DNA of 64,000 nt from Mixta calida. GTDB lineage: Bacteria; Pseudomonadota; Gammaproteobacteria; Enterobacterales; Enterobacteriaceae. How positions within the stretch are numbered: the stretch's first letter is position 1; each line of letters opens with the position of its first letter. Below are positions 9,919-19,033 of this stretch, piece by piece. Both the position numbers and the translations under genes were made by a program. The stretch is from contig NZ_CP026378.1 of the NCBI RefSeq assembly GCF_002953215.1, positions 2,090,540 to 2,154,539 on the forward strand, read 5' to 3'. The notes beneath the pieces were generated by a model. The model ran no database searches, had not been told where the DNA came from, and saw nothing but the letters and a program-made list of their open reading frames with translations.

Positions 9919-10944
9919 TTAACGACGATAGTCGCGGAACGGGCCGTCAGCCACCGAGCGGCGTTCAATAAGCGTCGGATGCACCTCAATCGTTTGCGAT
10001 TCTTCGCGCTTATTGATAATGCGATCCAGCAGCATATCGAAGGCGGTTTCGCCTAGTTGCTCTTTCGGCTGATGAACGGTTGTCAGCGCTGGCGTAAAAT
10101 AGCGCGCGTTGCGCACGTTATCATAACCGATCACCGAAATATCCTGCGGCACGCGCAGGCCCATCTCATCCGCCGCACAAATAGCGCCCATCGCCATAAT
10201 GTCGCCGCCGCAGAAGACGGCGGTAGGGCGTTGCTTCTGCGCCAGGATCTGCTGCATGGCGCGGTAGCCCGACTCCGGCTCGAAATCGCCCTGCACGATC
10301 CACTCTTCGCGCACCGGTATATTCGCCTCGTTCAGCGCCTTCATAAAGCCGGCAAGACGGCCGCCGCCGGTGTTGCGCTCCATCTGTCCGGGAATCACGC
10401 CGATATCGCGATGGCCGCGTTCAATCAGATAGCGGCCTGCGATGTAGCCGCCTTCAAAAGCGTTATCCAGCACGGTATCGGTAAAGTCGCCGCGCGACTC
10501 GCCCCAGTCCATCACCACCATCGGGATATTGCGGTTCTCCTCAAGCATCTTCAGCAGCGCTTCAGGATATTCAGAACACATTACCAGCAGACCGTCGACG
10601 CGCTTTTGCGCCATCATCGACAGATATGCCTGCTGCTTTTGCAGATCGTTATGGGCGTTGCCCAGAATCAGGGTATAGCCGCGGGCGAAGCAGCGCGTTT
10701 CCACCGCTTCGATGATTTCCGCAAAATAGGGCGCTTCGCTGGAGGTCGCCAGCAGGCCGATCGACTTGGTGTGGTTCACCTTCAGGCTGCGCGCGACCGC
10801 GCTGGGCGAATAGTGTAGTTCTTTGATGGCCGCCCACACCGCCTCGCGCGTCTCTTCCGCGACAAAGCGGGTTTTATTGATGACGTGTGACACCGTCGTC
10901 GTAGACACGCCGGCACGCTTCGCGACATCTTTGATTGTTGCCAT
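9919..10944 (-). CDS. purR: purine repressor PurR (LacI family)
   Basis: 341 residues. The HTH and hinge helix are [21 protein letters not shown] and [10 protein letters not shown] in the LacI pattern, followed by a periplasmic-binding-protein-like core. PurR binds hypoxanthine or guanine and represses purine synthesis genes. Length is that of E. coli PurR. It is convergent with punR (49 bp between stops). A PUR-box-like sequence upstream suggests autorepression. Confidence 0.97.
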   Translation of the reverse strand: MATIKDVAKRAGVSTTTVSHVINKTRFVAEETREAVWAAIKELHYSPSAVARSLKVNHTKSIGLLATSSEAPYFAEIIEAVETRCFARGYTLILGNAHNDLQKQQAYLSMMAQKRVDGLLVMCSEYPEALLKMLEENRNIPMVVMDWGESRGDFTDTVLDNAFEGGYIAGRYLIERGHRDIGVIPGQMERNTGGGRLAGFMKALNEANIPVREEWIVQGDFEPESGYRAMQQILAQKQRPTAVFCGGDIMAMGAICAADEMGLRVPQDISVIGYDNVRNARYFTPALTTVHQPKEQLGETAFDMLLDRIINKREESQTIEVHPTLIERRSVADGPFRDYRR

Positions 10945-10989
10945 TAAAAAGATACTCCTGCGCTTATCATAAGGGTTTGATAAGGCTAA

Positions 10990-11005
10990 TGTTAAACGTT
11001 TGCGT
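10990..11005. promoter_or_regulatory. candidate PurR operator (PUR box) upstream of purR
   Basis: TGTTAAACGTTTGCGT matches 12 of 16 positions of the PUR-box palindrome ACGCAAACGTTTGCGT; the right half is perfect. It lies 46-61 bp upstream of the purR start. E. coli purR is autoregulated, which fits. Confidence 0.6.
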
Positions 11006-11228
11006 CCTCGCGGCCTGCTTCAGCGTGCTTATCCATTGTCATTGTGCTGGCTGAGATACGTCTGGCAGGCGGGACGTCTTTAAAAAAGGGCCAACAGCGA
11101 CGGTTTGCCGGTGTTGCGCAACGCAAGGCGGGGATTCTATCAAGCTGACGCAAAGAAAACGAGATTTTTACCGGTGAGTATGGGAAAATCTATACCGTTA
11201 TTGTTTGTGTGGTTAAAGGAGAGGCCGG

Positions 11229-11318
11229 GTGAGCACCGATTTAAAGCTGTCGTTAAGCACCACTGTCGCAGCATTGCTGATGATCATCGCTTTCAGCTTA
11301 ACCGCTGTCATGCATTGA
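11229..11318 (+). CDS. ynhF: small membrane protein YnhF
   Basis: A 29-residue single-helix protein with a GTG start, beginning MSTDLKLSLSTT and ending SLTAVMH. The ribosome-binding sequence AAAGGAG lies 7 nt before the GTG. E. coli YnhF is also 29 residues, begins MSTDLKFSLVTT and sits next to purR, so the match in length, start, end and position is strong. Function is unknown; the E. coli protein is an inner-membrane microprotein. A terminator follows 17 bp after the stop. Confidence 0.85.
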   Translation: MSTDLKLSLSTTVAALLMIIAFSLTAVMH

Positions 11319-11334
11319 TCGGATGATGCGTATA

Positions 11335-11364
11335 AAAAAAGCCTGTCGCAAGACAGGCTTTTTT
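11335..11364. terminator. bidirectional terminator between ynhF and mepH
   Basis: Hairpin AAAGCCTGTC-GCAA-GACAGGCTTT with A and T runs on both sides, placed between two convergent genes. Confidence 0.9.
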
Positions 11365-11378
11365 GTTGCGCAACGCGC

Positions 11379-12200
11379 TTAGCGGATGGTTTTTGGCGTC
11401 ATTACGCGACGCGCGCCGACATAATGGCGCTCCCAGTAATCATCGCTGAGCTGGCTGATTTGAATATCTTTACCGGTGCGCGGCGACTGAATAAAACGAC
11501 CGTTGCCAAGATAAACGCCAACGTGATCGGCGGCGCCGCGGTTATTAATGCGGAAAAAGACCAGATCGCCTTTTTCCAGCGACTGACGGTTGACCGGCGC
11601 GGCGTCACGCAAGTGATACATCTCATTGGCGGTGCGGGGAATTTTAAATTTCACCACATCCTTATAGGCGTACCAGACCAGACCGCTGCAGTCGAAGCCG
11701 GTGTGAGGCGAGGTGCCGCCCCACAGGTAAGGTTTGCCCAGCTGACCCATCAGCTTGTTCATCGCCGTTTCACGCGCTTTCTGATAACGCTCGCGGTGCG
11801 CCTTACTCATTTCGAGCGGGCCACGGGCCTTGGTCTGCTTTTTATCGCCGCGCTGATGGCCATAGCGCGCCTTCGCCGTCCTGGCCATACTTTTTTTCTT
11901 TGCGCTGTTCTCTTTTGCCGTTTTAACCGGTGAGCGGCCTTTTTTCGTGGTTAACGCTGGGGATACCGCGACGGTTGCCGTTTTGCCTTTCTTTTTGACT
12001 TTGCTTTTTTCCGCCGTCGCCGTACGCGTTTTTTTACTGGTGGTTTTTAAGGGGCGACGCTTGCGCCGTTCATCTTCACGGGCGCTTTTCTTATCAATCT
12101 TATGCTGACTGGCCTTAACCGGCGCCTGCGGAGAGGCCTGCGCAACGTTAAAGAACAGCTGAGCAAAAGCCAGCATAAAAAGCGTAATCAATAAACGCAT
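11379..12200 (-). CDS. mepH: peptidoglycan DD-endopeptidase MepH (YdhO), NlpC/P60 family
   Basis: 273 residues. A signal peptide (cleavage near VAQA-SP, residue 22) is followed by a very basic Lys/Arg/Thr-rich linker (about residues 30-125) and a C-terminal NlpC/P60 domain. The catalytic Cys171 is in FDCSGLVWY and His226 in DHVGVY. MepH cuts D-Ala to meso-DAP cross-links so the wall can expand. The basic linker may bind the acidic wall (inference). It is divergent from grxD, as in E. coli. Confidence 0.93.
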   Translation of the reverse strand: MRLLITLFMLAFAQLFFNVAQASPQAPVKASQHKIDKKSAREDERRKRRPLKTTSKKTRTATAEKSKVKKKGKTATVAVSPALTTKKGRSPVKTAKENSAKKKSMARTAKARYGHQRGDKKQTKARGPLEMSKAHRERYQKARETAMNKLMGQLGKPYLWGGTSPHTGFDCSGLVWYAYKDVVKFKIPRTANEMYHLRDAAPVNRQSLEKGDLVFFRINNRGAADHVGVYLGNGRFIQSPRTGKDIQISQLSDDYWERHYVGARRVMTPKTIR

Positions 12201-12559
12201 AGTGTGGTTACAGTAATAGCGCGATAACGGCGCGAAGTTGATCCTATTTCTGCCATAAGGCAGACCCCTGAAGGCCGATTCTAATCTAACTTTTTCCGAA
12301 AAGATAAAGCCTTTTGCAATTGAATGGCCTTTAATTGCATAAAGATGTAAAAATAAACCGAAACAGGCGCTTATCTCGACAGAATTATTACTATTTATTA
12401 ATCGCCGGGCGTAATGATGAAGAAGCGGACGTTATTTTATCAGCAGCATTTGGCATAATGCGCTAAATCATTTATCCCTACAGAAAATGTCGTTTTCAGT
12501 GACCCGCTACAGTCGCTACAATCAATAGACACGAAGCAAGCTATTTAAGGAAGGCAATT
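12201..12559. other. non-coding region between divergent mepH and grxD
   Basis: About 360 bp, AT-richer than its surroundings and without a credible open frame. It must contain both promoters; I could not assign boxes with confidence. Confidence 0.55.
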
Positions 12560-12892
12560 ATGAGTACTGTTGAAAAAATTCAGCGCCAGATCGCAGAAAA
12601 CCCGATCCTGCTGTACATGAAAGGCTCGCCGAAGCTGCCAAGCTGTGGTTTTTCTGCTCAGACGGTTCAGGCTCTCTCTGCCTGCGGCGAGCGCTTCGCC
12701 TATGTGGATATCCTGCAAAACCCGGATATCCGCGCTGAACTGCCTAAATATGCCAACTGGCCGACCTTCCCGCAGTTGTGGGTGGATGGCGAACTGGTCG
12801 GCGGCTGCGATATCGTTGTCGAAATGTTCCAGCGCGGCGAGCTGCAAACGCTGATCAAAGAGACGGCGGAAAAATATAAAGCGGCGGAATAA
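12560..12892 (+). CDS. grxD: monothiol glutaredoxin GrxD (Grx4)
   Basis: 110 residues with the monothiol active site CGFS near residue 29 (SCGFSAQ). The glutathione/[2Fe-2S] binding elements WPTFPQLW and GGCDI are present. Grx4 bridges a [2Fe-2S] cluster with glutathione as a dimer or with BolA proteins and delivers clusters. It is the only glutaredoxin in the window and is slightly shorter at the C-terminus than the 115-residue E. coli protein. Confidence 0.96.
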   Translation: MSTVEKIQRQIAENPILLYMKGSPKLPSCGFSAQTVQALSACGERFAYVDILQNPDIRAELPKYANWPTFPQLWVDGELVGGCDIVVEMFQRGELQTLIKETAEKYKAAE

Positions 12893-12915
12893 GTTTTAGC
12901 CAGCTGCTAAAAAAT

Positions 12916-12941
12916 AAAAGGGCGCATCGGCGCCCTTTTTT
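12916..12941. terminator. bidirectional terminator between grxD and rnt
   Basis: Hairpin AAAAGGGCGC-ATCG-GCGCCCTTTT with T-runs on either strand. Confidence 0.88.
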
Positions 12942-12956
12942 ACTGGCGTGCGGCGG

Positions 12957-13637
12957 CTACTCCTCCAGCTTCAGCGCTTCTTCGACCGGCTCCTCATCTT
13001 CTACCGGCAGCGGCGGCCAGCCGCCTAAACGTTTCCAGCGGTTCACCAGCTCGCAAAAAAGTTCTGCGGTGCGCTCGGTATCGTAAAGCGCAGAGTGCGC
13101 CTGACTGGCGTCAAAGGCGATGCCGGCCGCTTTACAGGCTTTCGCCAGCACCGTCTGGCCGACGACCAGGCCGCTAAGCGCCGCGGTGTCGAAAGTGGCG
13201 AAGGGGTGAAACGGGTTACGCTTCAGACCAGCGCGTTCGGCGGCGGCCATCATAAAGCTGTGATCGAAGTTGGCATTATGCGCCACCATAATGGCGCGAT
13301 TGCAGCCGCGATCCTTCAGCCCTTTGCGCACCTGCTTAAAAATTTCATGCAGCGCGTCATATTCGCTGACGGCGCCGCGCAGGGGATTATGGGGATCGAT
13401 GCCGTTGAACGCCAGCGCCTCCGGTTGCAGAACCGCGCCTTCGAAAGGCTCGACGTGAAAATGCAGGGTCTGGTCAAGCTGCAGCCAGCCTTCTTCATCC
13501 ATTTTCAACGTGACGGCGGCGATTTCCAGCAGCGCATCGGTCTTCGCATTGAACCCGGCGGTTTCCACATCAATCACCACCGGATAAAAGCCGCGAAAGC
13601 GGTCGGATAAGGCGTTCAGTTGTTTCGGTTCAGACAT
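12957..13637 (-). CDS. rnt: ribonuclease T
   Basis: 226 residues of the DEDD 3'-5' exonuclease family. The first motif is [10 protein letters not shown] (Asp23/Glu25), the second is in [10 protein letters not shown] and the last in AHSALYDTE. RNase T trims the 3' ends of tRNA, 5S and 23S rRNA and removes the CCA terminal A. The C-terminus is acidic and a little longer than in E. coli. The gene lies between grxD and gloA, as in E. coli. Confidence 0.97.
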   Translation of the reverse strand: MSEPKQLNALSDRFRGFYPVVIDVETAGFNAKTDALLEIAAVTLKMDEEGWLQLDQTLHFHVEPFEGAVLQPEALAFNGIDPHNPLRGAVSEYDALHEIFKQVRKGLKDRGCNRAIMVAHNANFDHSFMMAAAERAGLKRNPFHPFATFDTAALSGLVVGQTVLAKACKAAGIAFDASQAHSALYDTERTAELFCELVNRWKRLGGWPPLPVEDEEPVEEALKLEE

Positions 13638-13704
13638 CAGGATCTCATTGGCGAAAAAATGCAGCGCGCATTATGGCAAATTTCGTCGCCGCTTGCAGCA
13701 GCGC

Positions 13705-13732
13705 AAAAAAGAAGGGCGCCCGCAGGCGCCCT
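13705..13732 (-). terminator. terminator of gloA
   Basis: Minus-strand hairpin AGGGCGCC-TGC-GGGCGCCCT followed by TCTTTTTT, 6 bp after the gloA stop. Confidence 0.82.
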
Positions 13733-13737
13733 GAAAC

Positions 13738-14145
13738 TTAGTGGCCGAGGCCTTGTCCGGCCTGCTTGTTTTCAATCAGCTCGATTTTGTAGCCGTCCGG
13801 GTCTTCCACGAAAGCGATAACGGTGGTGCCGCCTTTTACAGGGCCCGCTTCACGCGTCACGTTGCCGCCCGCCTGGCGAATTTTTTCGCAGGTCGCCGCA
13901 ACATCGTCCACGCCCAGCGCGATATGGCCGTAAGCGTTGCCGAGGTCGTACTTATCCACGCCCCAGTTGTAGGTCAGTTCGATGACCGCGCCTTCGCTTT
14001 CGTCGGTATAACCTACAAACGCCAGGCTGTATTTGTACTCCTGGTTTTCGCTTTCACGCAGCAGACGCATGCCGAGAACACGCGTATAAAAATCGAGGGA
14101 GCGCTGCATATCGCCAACGCGCAGCATAGTGTGAAGTAAGCGCAT
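13738..14145 (-). CDS. gloA: glyoxalase I (lactoylglutathione lyase)
   Basis: 135 residues, identical in length to E. coli GloA. The metal ligands are in place: His5 in MRLLHTM, Glu56 in AVIELTYNW, His74 in GHIAL and Glu122 in KIELIE. It isomerises the methylglyoxal-glutathione hemithioacetal to S-lactoylglutathione and uses Ni2+ in this family. The ATG at 14145 follows GGAG at a suitable distance; a TTG four codons earlier is not needed. In E. coli it is the third gene of nemRA-gloA; here nemA is absent. Confidence 0.97.
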   Translation of the reverse strand: MRLLHTMLRVGDMQRSLDFYTRVLGMRLLRESENQEYKYSLAFVGYTDESEGAVIELTYNWGVDKYDLGNAYGHIALGVDDVAATCEKIRQAGGNVTREAGPVKGGTTVIAFVEDPDGYKIELIENKQAGQGLGH

Positions 14146-14267
14146 AATATTCTCCAAAAGGGTGTCATCATCCGATGACGGTCAAAAAAGCTTAGTATAG
14201 CCGCCGATTTGCAACGGCACTGCCGCCAGGTTGAGTAGACCAGTCGACTTGAAATGGGCGTTTTTAT

Positions 14268-14861
14268 TTAACGCGCCGCCAACAGCTGCAAAATTGCCTG
14301 TAGCGCCTGGGTTAACGCGCTGCCGTCGCGACGGATTTTGCTTTGCAAGCTGGCGCCCAGCCAGAGCGAGTAGAGCGTTTGAGCCATTACCTCCGGCGTC
14401 CAGCCTGGCTGAAGCTCGCCCTGCGCAGCGGCCTGGCGCAGCGTGCTCGTTAGAATCGCTATCTGCGCGGCGGCGCCATGCGCCAGCGTTAGTCTCATCT
14501 CCTCTGAGAGATCGCAGACTTCCGCAGAGATTTTTACGGCCAGACAGTTTTCGATATGGCCCGTCGCGCGAAAGCGCTGCTCCGCCTGCTGGTAATAGTC
14601 CAGTAGCTTCTGGCGCGGCGCCGACGGCCGATCATCAAACCAGCTCTGCATCGCGTGGCTTACGCTACTGAAGTAACGCTCCAGCATCGCCACGCCAAAG
14701 GCTTCCTTCGAACGAAAATAGTGATAAAACGATCCTTTCGGCACGCCCGCCTGACTTAACAGCTCGCTCAGGCCCATGCCGGTAAAGCCGCGCTGTAAAC
14801 AAAGCTGCTCGCCGGTGGCGAGCAGCTGTTCGCGGGTATCATGTCGTGTCGTTTTATTCAT
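14268..14861 (-). CDS. nemR: TetR-family electrophile/bleach sensor NemR
   Basis: 197 residues. The HTH contains GFTGMGLSELL and the TetR signature KGSFYHYFRSKEAFG. The block ENCLAVKISAEVCDLSEEM keeps the Cys matching the reactive Cys106 of E. coli NemR. NemR derepresses when modified by quinones, methylglyoxal-type electrophiles or chlorine species. A perfect operator lies 15 bp upstream of its start. The usual partner nemA is missing, and gloA follows after a 122-bp gap. Confidence 0.93.
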   Translation of the reverse strand: MNKTTRHDTREQLLATGEQLCLQRGFTGMGLSELLSQAGVPKGSFYHYFRSKEAFGVAMLERYFSSVSHAMQSWFDDRPSAPRQKLLDYYQQAEQRFRATGHIENCLAVKISAEVCDLSEEMRLTLAHGAAAQIAILTSTLRQAAAQGELQPGWTPEVMAQTLYSLWLGASLQSKIRRDGSALTQALQAILQLLAAR

Positions 14862-14875
14862 GTCCCTCAGGGTAA

Positions 14876-14891
14876 TAGACCAGTTGGTCTA
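14876..14891. promoter_or_regulatory. NemR operator
   Basis: Perfect inverted repeat TAGACC-AGTT-GGTCTA, 15-30 bp upstream of nemR. It matches the NemR box of E. coli (two arms TAGACC and GGTCTA with a 4-bp centre). Confidence 0.88.
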
Positions 14892-14899
14892 ATGCAACC

Positions 14900-16534
14900 C
14901 TAATGCGCCTGGCAGCGTTTCAACAGGTCAAGGCCTGGCTTATAGACCGAGGTCTGGATATTCATCATGCCCAGCAGAGTATGGAACACGTTATCCTGCG
15001 ACACCTCATCCTGCTGCGCGCGCTGGCGCATACAGCTCTCGTTAACGCCGAAGGTGTGAGCGTAATCGGGTGAAAGCCACATCAGGAACGGTATATGCGT
15101 CTGCTGGCTCGGCGCAAACAGCCAGGGCGCGCCGTGCAGATACATGCCGCGCTCGCCCAGCGATTCGCCGTGATCGGAGAGATAGATCAGCGCTACGTTA
15201 AAGCGATCGCTATAGCGTTTCAGCAGATCAATCGTGTCGCTCACCATCGAATCGGTATAGAGCAGCGTATTATCATAGGTGTTGACCAGCGCCTGATGAT
15301 CGCAATCCTGAATCTGGTTGCTGTCGCAGGTCGGCGTAAACTGACGCATCGCCGGCGGATAGCGCCGATAGTAAGCGGGGCCATGGCTGCCCATCTGATG
15401 CAGCACAATCACCGAATCATCCTTCACGCTGTCGATGTAGTTTGACAGACGGTGCAGCAGCACGTCATCCAGACAGTAGTCGCTCTGACAATACTCTTTC
15501 AGCTTCCACTGCGTCATATCGGTGTGCGGAATACGGTTACAGGCGCCTTTACAGCCGCCATCGTTTTCACGCCACATCACATTGACGCCGGCATGCGCCA
15601 GCACATCCATTAACCCTTCCTGATGGCGCGCCAGATTCGCGTCATAATCGGCGCGCGTCATGCCTGAGAACATGCAGGGCACGGAAACCGCCGTTTCGGT
15701 CCCGCAGGACGTGGCGTGCTGATAGTAGATCACCTGCTGCTGCTTCAGCTTCGGGTTGGTCTCGCGCGCATAGCCGCCGAGAGAGAAATTTTCCGCGCGC
15801 GCCGTTTCGCCCAGCACAAACACCACCAGCGTTTTTTTCTGCGCCGCCTTAATCAGCGGGCCCTTTTGCGCATCCTGCCCGATACGCACCAGCTCTTTAC
15901 TGCCCTGCAGCCAGCGGTTATCGACATAGTGAATGACTCCGCTGACCACGTTGGGCGGCGTCACCATTTTCACCAGGCCTTTGTTATTACGGAACAGCGA
16001 GGCGTAATCCTTATACATCAGCGCCGCTATCAGCAGAATCATCAGCAGGGAGCCGATGCACCACAGCGCGCGCATCGCCAGCGCAAACCACCAGGGACGC
16101 GTCTGCCTGACGCTTACCATAAGAATGATGAGGGAAGGCAGTACGCCCATCAACAGCATCCACAGTATATAGCGAGGGCTGAGCAGGGCGGTCGCCTCTT
16201 GCAGGTCCGTTTCGAAAACGTTTTGCACCATATTGGTGTCGATAACGGTGCCGAAACTGTACATAAAATAGTTCGCCCCCGCGCCGCACAGTAGCAAAAT
16301 AATTAACAGCGGCTTACCTATCCACGGCAACACCAGCAGATTAAACACCAGCATAAAGGCGCAAAACAGCACCAGCGGAATCGTGGCGATAAACAGATAA
16401 TCATGTAGATGGCTCAGCGGCGTTCGTTCGGCGGCGCGTACGATAAACATGCCGTTTAGAATAAAGGTGAAAAACAGCGCGCAGCCGGTCAGAAACAGGG
16501 ATTCACTACAGCGTATTTTTTTCAGTCGTTGCAT
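14900..16534 (-). CDS. eptA: lipid A phosphoethanolamine transferase, EptA type
   Basis: 544 residues. Five N-terminal transmembrane helices (to about residue 185) are followed by a periplasmic alkaline-phosphatase-like domain. Metal and catalytic elements: VLGETARAENFSLGGY, the nucleophilic Thr in CGTETAVSVPCM, HQMGSHGPAY and SDHGESLGE. Six or more Cys in pairs suggest periplasmic disulfides. The enzyme moves phosphoethanolamine from phosphatidylethanolamine to lipid A, giving polymyxin tolerance; MCR enzymes are relatives. It stands alone, not with a pmrAB pair. Start MQRLKKIRC is at the expected place. Confidence 0.9.
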   Translation of the reverse strand: MQRLKKIRCSESLFLTGCALFFTFILNGMFIVRAAERTPLSHLHDYLFIATIPLVLFCAFMLVFNLLVLPWIGKPLLIILLLCGAGANYFMYSFGTVIDTNMVQNVFETDLQEATALLSPRYILWMLLMGVLPSLIILMVSVRQTRPWWFALAMRALWCIGSLLMILLIAALMYKDYASLFRNNKGLVKMVTPPNVVSGVIHYVDNRWLQGSKELVRIGQDAQKGPLIKAAQKKTLVVFVLGETARAENFSLGGYARETNPKLKQQQVIYYQHATSCGTETAVSVPCMFSGMTRADYDANLARHQEGLMDVLAHAGVNVMWRENDGGCKGACNRIPHTDMTQWKLKEYCQSDYCLDDVLLHRLSNYIDSVKDDSVIVLHQMGSHGPAYYRRYPPAMRQFTPTCDSNQIQDCDHQALVNTYDNTLLYTDSMVSDTIDLLKRYSDRFNVALIYLSDHGESLGERGMYLHGAPWLFAPSQQTHIPFLMWLSPDYAHTFGVNESCMRQRAQQDEVSQDNVFHTLLGMMNIQTSVYKPGLDLLKRCQAH

Positions 16535-16741
16535 AATTAATTAAAATTAAAGGATTTCTTTGTAGCTTAGCTGAAAAACCTTAGCGAAACCTTAACCCGA
16601 CGCCAATAAAGGAATCGCTAACCGTTTGGTTAAGCTGCGATTAAACGCCGTTTGTGCGCGCTGAACGATTTTTAGACGTTAAACTTGCGTACAGGGCGGA
16701 TGCTGTCTTCAATAAAAGATGCGGTTTAAACAGGAGGCGAT

Positions 16742-16981
16742 GTGGCTGAGCAACTTGAATTTTTCCCGGTGCCAAGCCCGTGCCGGGGCATCTGTCAGTC
16801 AGACGAGCGCGGTTACTGCCGTGGCTGTTTACGCACCCGCGAAGAACGCTTCAACTGGATGAGCTATAGCGACGCGCACAAGCGTGAAGTGCTGAGGCTC
16901 TGTCGCCAGCGCTACCTGCGCCAGCGCCGCAGCGAGAAAGCGCCGCAGCCGGAAGAACCGCAACAGCCGTCACTCTTTTGA
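16742..16981 (+). CDS. ydhL: DUF1289 protein YdhL
   Basis: 79 residues with a GTG start after AGGAGG. It matches E. coli YdhL in length, start (MAEQLEFFPV) and end (QQPSLF). Four Cys in SPCRGICQ and GYCRGCL suggest a small metal-binding fold. The second half is basic. Function is unknown. ydhF follows 72 bp later on the same strand, so they may be co-transcribed. Confidence 0.92.
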   Translation: MAEQLEFFPVPSPCRGICQSDERGYCRGCLRTREERFNWMSYSDAHKREVLRLCRQRYLRQRRSEKAPQPEEPQQPSLF

Positions 16982-17053
16982 TATTTCCCGCTTTTTTTCC
17001 CTGGCGTCGGCGTATACTGCCGTTCCTGACACTGAGCTGCAAAGGTAAATAAA

Positions 17054-17950
17054 ATGATTGAACGCGTACGTATTGCGCCCCAGGGCCCGGAATTCTCCCG
17101 TATGGTGATGGGCTACTGGCGGCTAATGGAATGGCAGATGGCGCCGCAGCAGCTGGTGGGCTTTATTGAACAGCATCTTGATCTGGGCGTCACCACCGTC
17201 GATCATGCGGATATTTATGGCGACTACCAATGTGAAGCCGCCTTCGGCGCCGCGTTGCGGCTGGCCCCTGCGCTGCGCGCGCGTATGGAGCTGGTCACCA
17301 AGTGCGGCATCGCCACCACCGCCAAACCGGAAAACGCGCTTGGTCACTATATTACCGATGGCGCGCATATCATCCGCAGCGCGGAAAATTCCCTGCGGCA
17401 CTTCGGTACCGACTATCTCGATCTGCTGCTGATCCACCGCCCCGATCCGCTGATGGATGCGGATGAGGTGGCGGAAGCCTTTACCGCGCTGCATCAGAGC
17501 GGCAAGGTGCGACATTTCGGCGTCTCTAACTTTACGCCGGCGCAGTTTGCGCTGTTACAGTCAAGGCTGCCGTTTACGCTCGCCACCAACCAGGTGGAGA
17601 TTTCGCCGCTGCGTCAGGACACGCTGCTGGACGGCACGCTCGATCAGTGTCAACAGCTGCGCATTAAACCGATGGCCTGGTCCTGCCTGGGCGGTGGCCA
17701 GCTGTTCAGCGCGGAGCGTTTCTCGCCACTGCGCGCTGAACTGCGCGCGATCGCCGAAGAGACGGGCGCCGCCTCGATAGAGCAGGTGGTTTATGCCTGG
17801 GTAATGCGTTTACCGTCGGCGCCGCTGCCGATTATCGGCTCCGGTAAAATCGAACGCGTGCGCGCCGCGCTGGATGCGCTGTCGCTTCAGCTGAATCGTC
17901 AGCAGTGGTTTCGCATTCGCAAAGCGGCGCTGGGCTACGACGTGCCGTAA
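17054..17950 (+). CDS. ydhF: aldo/keto reductase family oxidoreductase YdhF
   Basis: 298 residues, equal to E. coli YdhF. The AKR catalytic tetrad is visible: Asp50, Tyr55 (ADIYG), Lys83 (VTKCG) and His127 (LLIHRPD). The NADPH-binding C-terminal part contains PIIGSGKIERVRAAL. The fold is a (beta/alpha)8 barrel. The physiological substrate is unknown. It lies between ydhL and sodC, as in E. coli. Confidence 0.93.
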   Translation: MIERVRIAPQGPEFSRMVMGYWRLMEWQMAPQQLVGFIEQHLDLGVTTVDHADIYGDYQCEAAFGAALRLAPALRARMELVTKCGIATTAKPENALGHYITDGAHIIRSAENSLRHFGTDYLDLLLIHRPDPLMDADEVAEAFTALHQSGKVRHFGVSNFTPAQFALLQSRLPFTLATNQVEISPLRQDTLLDGTLDQCQQLRIKPMAWSCLGGGQLFSAERFSPLRAELRAIAEETGAASIEQVVYAWVMRLPSAPLPIIGSGKIERVRAALDALSLQLNRQQWFRIRKAALGYDVP

Positions 17951-18039
17951 AGAAACGCAAAAAAAAACGCCGCCGTTCGATCAAATGTGAAAATCCGTCC
18001 AGGCTTTAGGTAGAACCCCGACATACCTCAGGAGGCTGG

Positions 18040-18561
18040 ATGAAACACTACGGTTTAGCGGCGCTGACGCTGCTGATAGCTGGCTATGCGCAGGCGGCGA
18101 GCCAGGAGGTCACGTTACATAACCTGACCAAAGAAGGCATCGGCGAATCGGTGGGAACGGTCAAAATCGATGAAACCGCGTATGGGCTGACCTTTACGCC
18201 AGCGCTCTCCCATCTGCCGGCGGGCATTCATGGCTTCCATGTCCATGCGAACGGCAGCTGCGAACCTGCTGTCACCGACGGAAAAACCGTACCGGGCGGC
18301 GCGGCGGGCGGGCACTTCGATCCGCAAAACAGCGGTAAGCATCTTGGCCCCTGGGCTGAAGGACACTTAGGCGATCTGCCGGCGCTCTACGTCACACAGG
18401 ATGGCCGTGCCGACTATCCCGTTCTGGCGCCGCGTTTGAAAAAAATCAGTGAGATTTCTGGCCGGGCGCTGATGGTGCATATGGGCGGCGATAATCACAG
18501 CGACCATCCCAAACCGTTGGGCGGCGGCGGCGATCGTTACGCCTGTGGTGTGATTAAATAG
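18040..18561 (+). CDS. sodC: periplasmic Cu,Zn superoxide dismutase
   Basis: 173 residues. The signal peptide is cleaved near YAQA-AS (residue 20). Copper and zinc ligands are in GFHVHANGSC, GGHFDP, GHLGDLP and MGGDNHSDHPKPLGGGG; the Cys pair of SodC proteins (GSC and YACG) is present. It dismutates superoxide in the periplasm. GGAGG precedes the ATG by 5 nt. The E. coli neighbours ydhIJK are absent downstream. Confidence 0.96.
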   Translation: MKHYGLAALTLLIAGYAQAASQEVTLHNLTKEGIGESVGTVKIDETAYGLTFTPALSHLPAGIHGFHVHANGSCEPAVTDGKTVPGGAAGGHFDPQNSGKHLGPWAEGHLGDLPALYVTQDGRADYPVLAPRLKKISEISGRALMVHMGGDNHSDHPKPLGGGGDRYACGVIK

Positions 18562-19005
18562 GGCAATGGCGCTTCGCGTTGCGATCGTTCTCGCACAAAT
18601 AACAGTGGGACGACCGCAGCGCATAATATTTTGCCGCATGAGGCCAATTCTTTGTTTATTATCAGCATATTTCAACCATCTCGACGCTACTCTTTTCTTT
18701 GCGCTGTTGCACCACTGGCGGGCAGTGAGATGAGCGGGGCACGGCGTTGCGCTTTAAGACGATGCCCATTGTTGTCATGCGCATGTCGGAGATGATGGTC
18801 GTGGCGAAGGCGGTTTATGCCGTTTCTGGACGTAAGGAAGAAAATCAGAGAAGTGCGTAGAAGCGGGGAGTGAAAGGAGAAGAAACCGCCGCTGCCGCCC
18901 GATTGCAGGGCGTCAATCATCAGGAATAACGGCCTTTAGCAGGGCGTGCTGAATTTGTATTTTGCATTGTAAACTCGCAAAATAGGCTAAAATCATGCTT
19001 GATTG
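18562..19005. other. non-coding region between sodC and slyA
   Basis: About 440 bp without a convincing gene. A minus-strand frame at 18687-18920 codes 77 residues with a His-rich stretch (HDHHLRHAHDNNGHR) but has no clear start signal or known family. E. coli has ydhI, ydhJ and ydhK here, so the segment may be the scar of their loss. The AT-rich end near 18960-19005 should hold the slyA promoter. Confidence 0.5.
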
Positions 19006-19017
19006 CTAGCAAGCTAA
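19006..19017. promoter_or_regulatory. SlyA autoregulatory operator
   Basis: CTAGCAAGCTAA matches 11 of 12 positions of the SlyA site TTAGCAAGCTAA. It lies 17-28 bp upstream of the likely start codon. SlyA is known to repress its own gene through such a site. Confidence 0.8.
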
Positions 19018-19033
19018 TTATAAGGAGATGAAA

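Noticed and set aside
18687..18920. 77-codon His-rich frame on the minus strand between sodC and slyA
   Set aside because: The His cluster is suggestive of metal binding near sodC, but there is no clear start signal, no known family and the residue mix looks random.
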